Shown: positions 1-7,178, numbered from the stretch's first letter. The stretch is DNA of 15,574 bases from Nitrospirota bacterium (GCA_016234155.1 JACRGZ010000030.1:1-15574); one strand, 5' to 3'. A program made the numbers and translations. Notes: a model not told the origin generated them from the sequence alone.

Positions 1-11
1 CGAAATCTTCT

Positions 12-60
12 ATCCGTCCCCGAGTGCTTCTATCGGGGATAGAAACACTCGGGGACGGAT
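12..60. repeat. Long hairpin repeat downstream of pth
   Basis: The arms at 12-34 and 38-60 are complementary over 23 bp with one mismatch and a 3-nt loop. The core word is CCCCGAGTG/CACTCGGGG. It resembles the left half of the repeat at 11355-11426, which also begins with a CCCCGA...TATCGGGGAT stem. It lies beyond the 3' end of pth and may be part of a composite 3'-flank element together with 84-113. No gene is visible in 1-168. Confidence 0.8.
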
Positions 61-83
61 ATGATTTTCTGTAATAAAACACT

Positions 84-113
84 AGATTCCCGCTAAAACC
101 ATGCGGGAATGAC
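84..113 (-). terminator. GTCATTCCCG-type hairpin, possible pth terminator
   Basis: ATTCCCGC (86-93) pairs with GCGGGAAT (103-110) across a 9-nt loop, and the element ends in GAC. On the minus strand it lies 56 nt beyond the pth stop and is followed by a T-rich stretch, so it could end the leftward transcript. The T run is weak, so this is a tentative terminator and a confident repeat. The same hairpin plus the adjoining text at 114-135 (TACTTTTGCAAG) recurs with small changes at 11398-11449, downstream of aroE. Confidence 0.5.
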
Positions 114-168
114 AACATTTTTATACTTTTGCAAGAGCCTCTAGTCTATAGTCTATCGTCTTTCCCTG

Positions 169-726
169 TTAATTGTACTTATTCATGGCACCTGCAATAT
201 CATTAGCAATAATCATCCTGACCGCATCCACCGCACCCTCAACTACCTTTTCGATAACAGGAAGTTCAGGTGGTGTGAAGTCAGACAACACATACTCTAT
301 TACATCACCACCTCCTGCCGGACGACCAATCCCCATCCTTATTCTTACAAATTCCTCTGTACCGATAGATGAGATCACGGAGGCACACCCTTTATGACCA
401 CCGCTCCCCCCTCTTACCCTGATCCTTAATTGACCGACATCCAGATCAACATCATCATAAGCCAGTATGAGCCCTGATGATAATACCTTATAATACCGCA
501 GCAACTCCCTCACGGCCTCCCCACTTTTATTCATATATGTCAGAGGCTCGGCGATTATAACATCCTCACCCAATATCCTTCCCTTACCTGCCCGATACAG
601 GCCGCTTACATCTTTCAGCTTTATGGAGAAATATGCTGCAAGCCTCTCTACAACATGGAATCCTATATTATGTCTTGTATTCTTATATTTGCCCCCAGGG
701 TTTCCAAGTCCAACAATAATCTTCAG
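169..726 (-). CDS. pth: Peptidyl-tRNA hydrolase, CTG start
   Basis: Pth releases tRNA from peptidyl-tRNAs that drop off the ribosome. The 185-residue product has the usual family length. Reading up to 726 restores the canonical amino end: the codons after the initiator give KIIVGLGNPG, followed by the catalytic His at residue 19 in NTRHNIGF. Further on are the substrate-binding Asn in TYMNKSG (about residue 66), the Asp of YDDVDL (about 91) and the GGHKG motif. The first in-frame ATG, GTG or TTG is only at 573 and would remove the catalytic His. A TAA lies two codons upstream of 726, so CTG at 726 is the best start. AAGGAGG sits 7 nt before it. CTG overlaps the rplY stop as CTGA, which suggests translational coupling. 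ATT at 720 is a less likely alternative. Confidence 0.93.
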   Translation of the reverse strand: MKIIVGLGNPGGKYKNTRHNIGFHVVERLAAYFSIKLKDVSGLYRAGKGRILGEDVIIAEPLTYMNKSGEAVRELLRYYKVLSSGLILAYDDVDLDVGQLRIRVRGGSGGHKGCASVISSIGTEEFVRIRMGIGRPAGGGDVIEYVLSDFTPPELPVIEKVVEGAVDAVRMIIANDIAGAMNKYN

Positions 727-1415
727 TCCTTACCCTCCTTCTCCCCGGCGGCCTTCTCTTCCTCCTTGGCAGGCTTTTTTATAAGCTCCGGCTCTTTGGT
801 TGCCTCACCCGGTGCAGGTGTTGTAAGAAGCGCATCTAATTTCTCCTGAGAAACCGGCGGTGCAAGAGTAAGAACTACCTGTTCGGGATCAGTAAGAAGC
901 ATTATCCCCTCGGCTACTTTAATATCTCTTATATGGATACTCTCCCCTATAATAAGATCAGACGCATCCACTGATACGTTGTCAGGGATCAAAGAGGGAA
1001 GACATTCTATCTCAACTTCCCTGATTACAAACTGGAGTAGGCCGCCTTCATGCAGACCCGAAGGTGTTTTCCCCGTAAGTTCTACCGGAACAGTAACCCT
1101 GATCTTCTCATCCATTGAGACTTCAAAGAAATCTGCATGCAGCAATTCTCCTGTCACAGGATCTGTCTGATAATCACGCAATACAGCAATTTTCTCGGGC
1201 TTGCCGGCAGCCCCCTCTATTTTTAGATCTATGAGGGTGCTTTCCGCATGTCCTAACATAATTAACTTCCTGACCTTGGTAGGTTCAAGGCTTATGGCCG
1301 TTGATTCCCCTTTGCTATACACCACTGCAGGGATTCGTCCATTCCTTCTAATGCTTCTGGCAACACCTTTCCCCCGTTCTTCCCTAACAAGTGCGTTTAA
1401 TGACATTCTTTCCAT
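723..1415 (-). CDS. rplY: 50S ribosomal protein L25 (CTC/TL5 family)
   Basis: L25/CTC binds 5S rRNA in the large ribosomal subunit. The 230-residue product has the two-domain CTC/TL5 layout. An N-terminal L25 domain (about residues 1-95, including RRNGRIPAVVYSKG and DYQTDPVTGELLHADFFEV) is followed by a beta-rich C-terminal domain (about 100-190) and a charged Lys/Glu tail typical of the long form. The start is ATG at 1415, with a purine-rich GGAGGAGGAAG stretch upstream; the in-frame ATG three codons later is possible. Its stop overlaps the pth start. The neighbours prs and pth match the prs-ctc-pth order known from Bacillus. The gene is separated from prs by 129 nt that are largely filled by a palindromic repeat. 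Confidence 0.95.
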   Translation of the reverse strand: MERMSLNALVREERGKGVARSIRRNGRIPAVVYSKGESTAISLEPTKVRKLIMLGHAESTLIDLKIEGAAGKPEKIAVLRDYQTDPVTGELLHADFFEVSMDEKIRVTVPVELTGKTPSGLHEGGLLQFVIREVEIECLPSLIPDNVSVDASDLIIGESIHIRDIKVAEGIMLLTDPEQVVLTLAPPVSQEKLDALLTTPAPGEATKEPELIKKPAKEEEKAAGEKEGKD

Positions 1416-1463
1416 GATTTTTCTTCCTCCTCCTTTTCAGTTTAAATTAGCTAAATAGGGGTC

Positions 1464-1543
1464 AAGGGTTCAAGGGGTCGAGGATTCAAGTAGTTTCTTA
1501 ATATTTCACTTGACCCCTTGAATCCTTGACCCCTTGAACCCTT
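1464..1543. repeat. Word palindrome (GGGTTCAAGGGGTCAAGG family), copy 1
   Basis: The left arm 1464-1490 is complementary to 1517-1543 over 27 bp with one mismatch, around a 26-nt loop. Each arm is built from near-tandem words GGGGTCAAG, GGTTCAAGG and GGATTCAAG. One base separates the repeat from the prs stop codon. On the minus strand it lies just after prs and could fold as a strong hairpin in the prs-rplY transcript. Related copies are at 2507-2552 and 9497-9575. Confidence 0.9.
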
Positions 1544-1544
1544 A

Positions 1545-2489
1545 TTATACAAAGAGAGAGCTTACTGATGTCTCATTGTGGGTATTCCTTATAGCTTCTC
1601 CTAAGAGAGGCGCTACTGATAAGTTCGTGATCTTCTTACATGCCTTATCCTTCTCATTAAGGGGTATAGTATTAGTCACTATCACCTCATCAATCACGGA
1701 TGTGTTCAACCGCTCTATAGCCGACCCTGATAACACAGGATGAGTGCAGGCAGCAAGGATCCTCCTTGCCCCGGCCTTCTTTATCGCCTCAGCGCTCTGA
1801 GTAATAGTCCCGGCTGTATCAATCATATCATCAAGCAAAAGGGCATCTTTGTCTTTAACATCGCCTATTATATTCATCACTACTGATACATTAACGCCCT
1901 CTCTCCTTTTGTCTATTATTGCAAGCGCTGCCTTAAGCTTCTTTGCAAAGGCCCTTGCCCTCTCCACCCCGCCTGCATCCGGTGATACAACCACTAAGTC
2001 TTTTAAGTCCCTTGTCTTTAAATATTCCAGTATAACCGGAGTGGCAAAGATATTATCAACGGGTATGTTGAAAAAACCCTGTATCTGTCCTACATGAAGG
2101 TCTAAGGTAAGCGCCCTGTTAGCGCCTGCGACTGTAATAAGGTCAGCTACCAATTTTGCCGTAATCGGAACTCTCGGATGCACCTTTCTGTCCTGTCTTG
2201 CATAACCGTAATAAGGTATAACAGCAGTTATCCTGTAGGCTGATGCCCTCTTGAAGGCATCCAGCATTATCAGAAGCTCCATCAGATGCCTGTTAACAGG
2301 ACTTGAAAAGGACTGTATGACAAAAACATCCTTGCCCCTTACGTTCTCGTTTATCTGCAGCATTATCTCACCGTCACTGAATGTACTCACAGTAGCCTCG
2401 CCCAGCGGGATCTGTAAGTATCTGCAGATCTCGGCGGCAAGGTCCGGATTAGAATTTCCTGTAAATATCTTCATCTCACGATTTTGCAT
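1545..2489 (-). CDS. prs: Ribose-phosphate pyrophosphokinase (PRPP synthetase)
   Basis: Prs transfers pyrophosphate from ATP to ribose-5-phosphate to make PRPP for purine, pyrimidine, NAD, His and Trp synthesis in the cytosol. The 314-residue protein is standard class I length. Visible motifs are the flexible-loop YARQDRK (96-102), DLHVGQIQGFF (130-140), the PDAGGVERARAFAKKL segment (170-185), the KRR triplet (194-196) and the PRPP-binding DDMIDTAGT (220-228). The C-terminus ends SVSSLFV, close to the usual SVSSLFD. ATG at 2489 is used here; ATG at 2474 would begin MKIFTGNSNP, which matches the usual family start, and neither has an ideal ribosome binding site. It is followed by rplY and pth, and preceded by tRNA-Gln and spoVG. 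Confidence 0.97.
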   Translation of the reverse strand: MQNREMKIFTGNSNPDLAAEICRYLQIPLGEATVSTFSDGEIMLQINENVRGKDVFVIQSFSSPVNRHLMELLIMLDAFKRASAYRITAVIPYYGYARQDRKVHPRVPITAKLVADLITVAGANRALTLDLHVGQIQGFFNIPVDNIFATPVILEYLKTRDLKDLVVVSPDAGGVERARAFAKKLKAALAIIDKRREGVNVSVVMNIIGDVKDKDALLLDDMIDTAGTITQSAEAIKKAGARRILAACTHPVLSGSAIERLNTSVIDEVIVTNTIPLNEKDKACKKITNLSVAPLLGEAIRNTHNETSVSSLFV

Positions 2490-2506
2490 ATACCTCTAAT
2501 GATATA

Positions 2507-2552
2507 AGGGTTCAAGGATTCAAGGGGTCAACCCCTTGAACCCTTGAACCCT
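2507..2552. repeat. Word palindrome (GGGTTCAAGG family), copy 2
   Basis: The left arm 2507-2528 and right arm 2531-2552 are complementary over 22 bp with one mismatch and almost no loop. The words are the same as in copy 1 (GGGTTCAAGG, GGATTCAAGG, GGGGT). It fills the gap between tRNA-Gln and prs, 8 nt beyond the tRNA 3' end on the minus strand. It could act as a processing or termination signal between the tRNA and prs. Confidence 0.9.
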
Positions 2553-2560
2553 ATATTTAG

Positions 2561-2632
2561 CTGGGGCGGGAGGATTCGAACCTCCGGATGCGAGATCCAA
2601 AATCTCGTGACTTACCGCTTGTCGACGCCCCA
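2561..2632 (-). tRNA. tRNA-Gln (anticodon UUG)
   Basis: Read on the minus strand, the full cloverleaf is visible. The acceptor stem is TGGGGCG/CGCCCCA with discriminator G, and the D arm is closed by GAC/GTC. The anticodon stem CGAGA/TCTCG encloses loop TTTTGGA (anticodon TTG at 2598-2600), and the T arm is GGAGG-TTCGAAT-CCTCC. No CCA is encoded. It starts 10 nt after the spoVG stop and is followed 8 nt later by a palindromic repeat, so it is probably cut out of a longer ispE-spoVG-tRNA-prs transcript. Confidence 0.96.
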
Positions 2633-2642
2633 ATAAGTCAAT

Positions 2643-2912
2643 CTATTGAATTACCCTCTTACTTAACTCGTTTTCGTAAGCCTTCAGGATTACCCCTTCT
2701 ATCTTCTGCCTTGCGTCATTGTTCAATGGATGGGCAATATCTCTGAAAGTGCCGTCTTTTCTCTTGCGACTCGGCATGGCTACAAATAGTCCGCTATTCC
2801 CATTAATAACCTTAACATCCCTGATGATAAAAGAATCATCAAACGTCACCGTCACATAGGCCTTTAATCTTTCTTCGTTTACCGGAAAAACCTTAACCTC
2901 TGTAACTTCCAT
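2643..2912 (-). CDS. spoVG: SpoVG-family nucleic-acid-binding regulator
   Basis: SpoVG is a small site-specific DNA/RNA-binding regulator, first known from Bacillus septation and sporulation but widespread in non-sporulating bacteria. The 89-residue product has the family signature almost throughout: the N-terminal VTEVKVFPVN, the central GLFVAMPSRKRKDGTFRDIAHPLN, and a C-terminal helix ending around residue 85. ATG at 2912 has a strong GAGGAGG 8 nt upstream. The 21-nt gap from ispE and 10-nt gap to tRNA-Gln indicate one transcript. The ispE-spoVG-prs neighbourhood is the same as in Bacillus, apart from the missing purR, yabJ and glmU. The regulatory target in this organism cannot be told from sequence. 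Confidence 0.95.
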   Translation of the reverse strand: MEVTEVKVFPVNEERLKAYVTVTFDDSFIIRDVKVINGNSGLFVAMPSRKRKDGTFRDIAHPLNNDARQKIEGVILKAYENELSKRVIQ

Positions 2913-2933
2913 GTTGGTCGCCTCCTCTACGGT

Positions 2934-3974
2934 TTAATAATTAATTGATGAATAGGGGGAACTGTGGAGGGCGCTAACAACCCATGATCTCCATTTACTA
3001 TGACGCAATGTCCTGCAAGCCCTCTCAGCGCTGTCTCTATCTTTAAAAATGCCAAAAACTGTTGAGCCACTCCCTGACATCAGTGAACACATTGCCCCAC
3101 AGGCAACCATCTCTTCCTTGATCTTTCTTATTATAGGGTATCTCTTTATCACCACCTCCTCAAGGTCGTTAAACGGCAGAAACCATATTTTATTTCCGTC
3201 ACGCTTAAAGCCGTCAGGCAGAAAAATTTTAATATGGACATCCCCATTTGTCAACCCTAATTTTGTCTGAGGAAGAAAAGGGCCAATCCATTTACAACTA
3301 TTCCTAATGTCACCGTGAACTTGTTTCCTGTCACCGTGAACTTGTTTCTTGTCATGCTGAACTTGTTTCAGCATCTCATGAGATTCCGAAACAAGTTCGG
3401 AATGACAAGATGAGAATTGACAGTATGCCCAGGCAGTAGAGACCTGGATACCCGGGTTAACAAGTAAAAACCAATAATCGGTTTGATTCAATAAAGTATT
3501 CAGCTCATCCCCTCTGCCATATCCTACAGCAGCAGGTCCATATAAAAAAAAGGGGACATCGCTTCCAATTTCTCTCCCTATAACCGCAAGCCTGTCAGTT
3601 GCATAACCAAGACCCCAGAGGATATTCAGGCCGACTAATGTTGCAGCGGCATCACTGCTTCCGCCGCCAAGACCTGCTGCCACAGGGATATTTTTATTAA
3701 GCACAATCCTTGCTCCTCTTTTTACATCTGAGCATTCTTTAAGTGTTGCGGCGGCCTTATAGACCAAATTTTCCTGATCAGAGGGAACTTCACGGTCTTT
3801 GCAGATGAGTTCAAGGACATCAGCGTCATCTATAATGAGCTCATCCCAGAGGTCTACCATCTGCATGACGGTAACAATATTGTGGTAGCCATCACTCCTC
3901 TTCCCCTTTATCCGCAAAAGGAGATTTATCTTGGCAGGTGTTCTTATCGTTATCCTTCCTGGTCCCCCTGTCAC
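2934..3974 (-). CDS. ispE: 4-diphosphocytidyl-2-C-methyl-D-erythritol kinase with in-frame repeat insertion
   Basis: IspE phosphorylates CDP-methylerythritol with ATP in the MEP isoprenoid pathway (GHMP kinase fold, cytosolic). Seen: PAKINLLL (13-20) with the conserved Lys15; the ATP-binding glycine loop GLGGGSSDAA (101-110); GSDVPFF (137-143) with the likely catalytic Asp139; and the third GHMP motif MSGSGSTVFG (299-308). At 346 residues it is about 60 longer than E. coli IspE (283). About 33 of the extra residues (190-222) are encoded by a palindromic repeat inserted in frame, after the conserved NPGIQVSTAWAY region and outside all catalytic motifs. The GTG start at 3974 overlaps the pilR-like stop as GTGA, with AAAGGA about 8 nt upstream. 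The enzyme probably remains active, because the insertion falls in a loop-like variable region. Confidence 0.94.
   Translation of the reverse strand: MTGGPGRITIRTPAKINLLLRIKGKRSDGYHNIVTVMQMVDLWDELIIDDADVLELICKDREVPSDQENLVYKAAATLKECSDVKRGARIVLNKNIPVAAGLGGGSSDAAATLVGLNILWGLGYATDRLAVIGREIGSDVPFFLYGPAAVGYGRGDELNTLLNQTDYWFLLVNPGIQVSTAWAYCQFSSCHSELVSESHEMLKQVQHDKKQVHGDRKQVHGDIRNSCKWIGPFLPQTKLGLTNGDVHIKIFLPDGFKRDGNKIWFLPFNDLEEVVIKRYPIIRKIKEEMVACGAMCSLMSGSGSTVFGIFKDRDSAERACRTLRHSKWRSWVVSALHSSPYSSINY
3309..3406. repeat. GTCAT/ATGAC palindromic element plus 21-bp tandem repeats inside ispE
   Basis: The core 3351-3406 is a 56-bp palindrome: arms 3351-3376 and 3381-3406 are complementary except for a few positions, with loop CATG. 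Next to it, 3309-3329, 3330-3350 and 3351-3371 are three copies of a 21-bp unit of the GTCAnnnTGAACTTGTTTC type. The unit length is a multiple of three, so the ispE frame is kept. On the minus strand it encodes CHSELVSES, MLKQVQHD, and two KQVHGD units. Peptides of the SELVSES and LKQVQHD type are familiar to me as translations of dispersed palindromic repeats in many bacterial genomes. Confidence 0.9.
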
Positions 3975-5359
3975 TCCTCATCCTTTGCCAGATTGTACTT
4001 GTCAAGCCTGTAGCGGAAAGACCTTAAATCAAGACCGAGAAGGTCGGCGGCATCTTTTTTGACCCCTTTGGTCATGTCAAGGGCCTTTAGCAAAAAACCC
4101 TTCTCAATCTCCATAAGGATTCCGTCCATATTAATACCATCGGCCGGTATATCGGTAGACAGCGGTACCTTGTAAGGCACTCCTCTTTGAAGGCACTCTT
4201 CGATAGTCTTTAATTCTAATATGGAACCGCTCCCTAAGGTCACTGCACGTTCTATAAAATTCTCCAGCTCACGGACATTACCTTTCCATGGATGATTGCT
4301 CATCCTCTGCATTGCCTCAGGAGAGACCCCCTTTACCTCACGGCCAACGAGACGGCTGTATTTAGAGAGGAAATGCCCCACAAGAAGCGGTATATCCTCT
4401 TTCCTCTCACGAAGGGCCGGCATCTCTATGGGTATAACGTCAAGCCGGTAGAACAGATCCTCTCTGAAACTCCCTTCAGCCACAGCCTTTTTAAGATCCC
4501 TGTTTGTGGCTGCAATAATTCTCACGTCTATCTTTATTTCCTGGGCGCCTCCGACCCTTTTGAAAGACTTTTCTTCGAGGATGCGCAGCAGTTTGACCTG
4601 AAGGTTTTGCGGAATATCTCCTATCTCATCAAGGAAAATAGTCCCGCCATTGGCCGCCTCAAATACACCTTCTTTATTTGCAATAGCCCCTGTAAATGCA
4701 CCCTTTATATGACCAAATAATTCACTCTCAAACAGTCCCTCAGGTATCGCGCTGCAGTTTATTGCTACAAATGGGCGATCTTTTCTATGACTGTAATTAT
4801 GTGCCGCCCTGGCTACTAATTCTTTCCCTGTCCCGGATTCCCCGGTTATCAATACATTGCTGGGGCTATCCGCGATCTTAATTATAAGTTCGATGACACG
4901 CACAATAGCCTGACTCTTCCCGACAATGCCGCCTATATATCCTGCCGTAGTCCATTCCTGTATCTTCCTTTTAAGGAGAAGATTCTCTTCCCTGAGTCTT
5001 CGCCTCTCCAAGGCATTTCTGACAATAAGCTTTACCTCTTCAATCTTGAACGGCTTGGTGATATAGTCATACGCCCCCTGTTTCATCGCTTCTACAGCCG
5101 TTTCTGTTGATGCATATGCCGTAATTACTATAACAGTCGTTTCAGGGGAGCCCTCTTTTATGGCCTTTAAGACATCTAAACCGGTGATCTGGGGCATTCT
5201 TATATCTGTAATAACAATGTCATATGTCTGTTGTGCTATATACTCAAGCGCCTCCTTACCGCTCCCGGCAGAAGTTACCTTATATTCTTCCTTCTGAAGC
5301 ATTATGGTAAGGAACTCCCGCATCCCTCGTTCGTCATCTACGATGAGTATCTTTGCCAA
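3971..5359 (-). CDS. pilR: PilR-like sigma54-dependent response regulator
   Basis: This is an NtrC-family activator, probably the partner of the kinase encoded upstream. Domains in order: receiver (1-120) with phospho-acceptor Asp52 in TDIRMP and Lys102 in TKPF; AAA+ sigma54-interaction domain (about 143-375) with Walker A GESGTGKE (173-180), the sigma54-contact loop GAFTGA (220-225) and Walker B TIFLDEIGD (240-248); and a C-terminal Fis-type helix-turn-helix (about 415-458) ending in RSFRYRLDKYNL. The TTG start at 5359 has GGAGG 7-8 nt upstream and lies 27 nt after the pilS stop, while the stop overlaps ispE by 4 nt. Assignment to PilR rather than another NtrC paralogue rests on its place after pilB-T-C-S. 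The expected target, a pilin promoter, is outside the window. Confidence 0.9.
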   Translation of the reverse strand: MAKILIVDDERGMREFLTIMLQKEEYKVTSAGSGKEALEYIAQQTYDIVITDIRMPQITGLDVLKAIKEGSPETTVIVITAYASTETAVEAMKQGAYDYITKPFKIEEVKLIVRNALERRRLREENLLLKRKIQEWTTAGYIGGIVGKSQAIVRVIELIIKIADSPSNVLITGESGTGKELVARAAHNYSHRKDRPFVAINCSAIPEGLFESELFGHIKGAFTGAIANKEGVFEAANGGTIFLDEIGDIPQNLQVKLLRILEEKSFKRVGGAQEIKIDVRIIAATNRDLKKAVAEGSFREDLFYRLDVIPIEMPALRERKEDIPLLVGHFLSKYSRLVGREVKGVSPEAMQRMSNHPWKGNVRELENFIERAVTLGSGSILELKTIEECLQRGVPYKVPLSTDIPADGINMDGILMEIEKGFLLKALDMTKGVKKDAADLLGLDLRSFRYRLDKYNLAKDEE

Positions 5360-5386
5360 GTAAGACCTCCAGTTAAATCACTCATT

Positions 5387-7054
5387 TTACCCCACCGGAA
5401 GATATATTGTAAACTGAGACCCTTTGCCGGGCTTGCTCTTAACATATATCCTTCCATTATGCTCTTCAATAATCCTGTGGACAATGGAGAGCCCGAGCCC
5501 TGAACCATTTTCTTTTGTGGTAAAAAATGGGACAAAGATATTCTCGATGATATCTTCACTTATACCCACACCTGTGTCTTTTAAAATAATCTCGACCCAT
5601 TCCCTCTTTCCCGCCAACCCTTCAAACCTCATCATACCACTCATCCTCGAAGAGATAGTAAGCGCGCCGCCATCCGTCATGGCCTGTATAGCATTCAGGG
5701 ACAGATTCCAGAAGACCTGTGATATCTGATGCGGATCAACAGGCGCCAATAATTTTTCTTCTTTAAATTCCGTCTGTATATGAATATCTGAGCCCTTGAA
5801 GATGTCACTGTTTTTCAACAACTCTATTGTATCAAACAACAGCTCATTGATATTCATAAGCCTCTTCTGGGGAGGGGCCGGTTTGGCGTAAACGAGAAAC
5901 TCTGTAATCGTCCTGTTAAGCCTGTCCATCTCCCTCAGGGCAATATCCATAAGATGTGCATGATCTCCCTTAAGGGATAACTCTTCTCTCAGGATCTGCA
6001 TGGAGCCGCTGAGTGAGGCAAGCGGATTCCTTACCTCGTGGGCCATGCCGGCAGCAACCTCCCCTATCATGGCCATCTTTTCCCTCTTCTTAACCTCCAT
6101 CTCCATCTCCTTTATTTTGGTGAGATCCTGAAATATACCTATTATCCCGCGGCTGTGACCACCCTCATCCATAAGATGCGATACGTTCATCCCAAGTATT
6201 ATATACGTTCCGTCCTTTCGGGGCACTGCACTTTCAAACCGGTAAAGCGGGAGGATATTCTCTATATTCTTAAGGATATCCTCTAATTCCCTTACAGGCA
6301 GTATTTCAAGAAATGATCTGCCGCGGATCTCTTTCCACTTATAACCTGTCATCTCTTCTGCAGCACGGTTGAAGGAGGTAATCCTCCCCCGGTCATCAGT
6401 TGTCAATAGGCCTGTACTCATACACTGGGCGATATTCTCGCTAAAGGCCTGAAGCTCTACTACTTCGCTGTCCTTTTTATTCAGCTCTTCCCTCATCCGC
6501 CTTAATGTCTCTGCCGCACTGCTGCTTAAATAGGCTACGGCAAAAAAGGCCACGATATGAAGGGTTAATACGTAGAATAAAGTCTTTACCGGCAACAAGG
6601 CGCTTGGCAGAAAGGGAAATATATTATAGTACTGCAGATCTACAAGGATCCCGTAAAAGATACTCACTGCCGATGCCGCTGCTAAGGCCCCTGACCTGTA
6701 AAGCATTATGGAGGCAGGTATAATAGTAAAAAGATATAGAAAAACAAAGGGACTCTCGATACCATCTGTCGCAGAAACGAGTGTTGTTATAAGGACAATG
6801 TCCCCGAACATCTGTATATAAGCCGATACTTTATGACTGACAAGTTTGAAGAGTATTGCGTATATAAGTGTAAAGAAATATGTTGTGGCAATGAGGGAGT
6901 AAAAGGTAGGAATTAAGAAGGGGCCTTCCTTGTATCTGATCCCAAAGAACAAAAAAGAGCCCAGGAATAGGGTGACAACCGCCACCCTTACGATCATGAG
7001 CAGCCTGAGTTTATTACTTAGCTCTTCCAAGTATAACCCATAATTATGTGCCAA
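5387..7054 (-). CDS. pilS: PilS-like membrane sensor histidine kinase
   Basis: This is the likely PilR kinase. Numbering from an open frame beginning at 7177: six hydrophobic segments lie between about residues 61 and 220, then a short coiled coil. A PAS domain follows (about 243-355, ITSFNRAAEEMTGY), then HisKA with phospho-acceptor His380 in GMAHEVRNPL. The HATPase domain has an N box (NLSLNAIQAM, 491-500), DTGVGI (534-539) and GSGLGLS (558-564). The start is uncertain. The frame is open back to TTG 7177, next to the pilC stop, but 7055-7178 is a palindromic repeat element. I favour a start just after it, at TTG 7054 or TTG 7030 (MEELSNKLRLL), which leaves a short normal tail before the first membrane segment. 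ATG 6997 is also possible. None has a good ribosome binding site. Confidence 0.88.
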   Translation of the reverse strand: MAHNYGLYLEELSNKLRLLMIVRVAVVTLFLGSFLFFGIRYKEGPFLIPTFYSLIATTYFFTLIYAILFKLVSHKVSAYIQMFGDIVLITTLVSATDGIESPFVFLYLFTIIPASIMLYRSGALAAASAVSIFYGILVDLQYYNIFPFLPSALLPVKTLFYVLTLHIVAFFAVAYLSSSAAETLRRMREELNKKDSEVVELQAFSENIAQCMSTGLLTTDDRGRITSFNRAAEEMTGYKWKEIRGRSFLEILPVRELEDILKNIENILPLYRFESAVPRKDGTYIILGMNVSHLMDEGGHSRGIIGIFQDLTKIKEMEMEVKKREKMAMIGEVAAGMAHEVRNPLASLSGSMQILREELSLKGDHAHLMDIALREMDRLNRTITEFLVYAKPAPPQKRLMNINELLFDTIELLKNSDIFKGSDIHIQTEFKEEKLLAPVDPHQISQVFWNLSLNAIQAMTDGGALTISSRMSGMMRFEGLAGKREWVEIILKDTGVGISEDIIENIFVPFFTTKENGSGLGLSIVHRIIEEHNGRIYVKSKPGKGSQFTIYLPVG

Positions 7055-7178
7055 GTTGACGCTCAAAAATGCCCAGGTGCAAGGAAGGGCAAGGATTTGA
7101 GCCGAGGCGTACTTTTTCGTACGTTGAGGCTCAAATCCGCAGTCCTGACGCCGCAGATGGGCATTTTTCAGCGTCAAC
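7055..7178. repeat. 124-bp palindromic element at the pilC-pilS junction
   Basis: The terminal arms 7055-7075 and 7158-7178 are complementary over 21 bp with one mismatch (GTTGACGCT...AGCGTCAAC). An inner stem pairs 7093-7103 with 7128-7138 perfectly over 11 bp around a core GTAC-TTTTT-CGTACG. The size and terminal inverted repeats suggest a small non-autonomous mobile element or folded RNA element. Its edge coincides with the last base of the pilC TAG stop. No target-site duplication is evident. It contains no stop codon in the pilS frame. Confidence 0.85.

Noticed and set aside
169..573. Short 134-residue version of Pth starting at TTG 573
   Set aside because: It lacks the catalytic His and the GLGNPG segment, both encoded in frame just upstream.
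3309..3371. CRISPR-like short repeats
   Set aside because: The 21-bp units are directly adjacent with no spacers and lie within a coding frame.
4292..4720. 142-codon open frame on the plus strand inside the pilR-like gene
   Set aside because: It is antisense to the AAA+ domain, which is fully conserved on the minus strand; no recognisable protein features or ribosome binding site. Other plus-strand open frames between 173 and 14080 were dismissed for the same reason.
7040..7056. Possible sigma54 promoter upstream of pilS (TGGCAC on the minus strand at 7053-7048)
   Set aside because: The -24 half matches, but the position expected for TTGC reads TATG, so the -12 element is missing.
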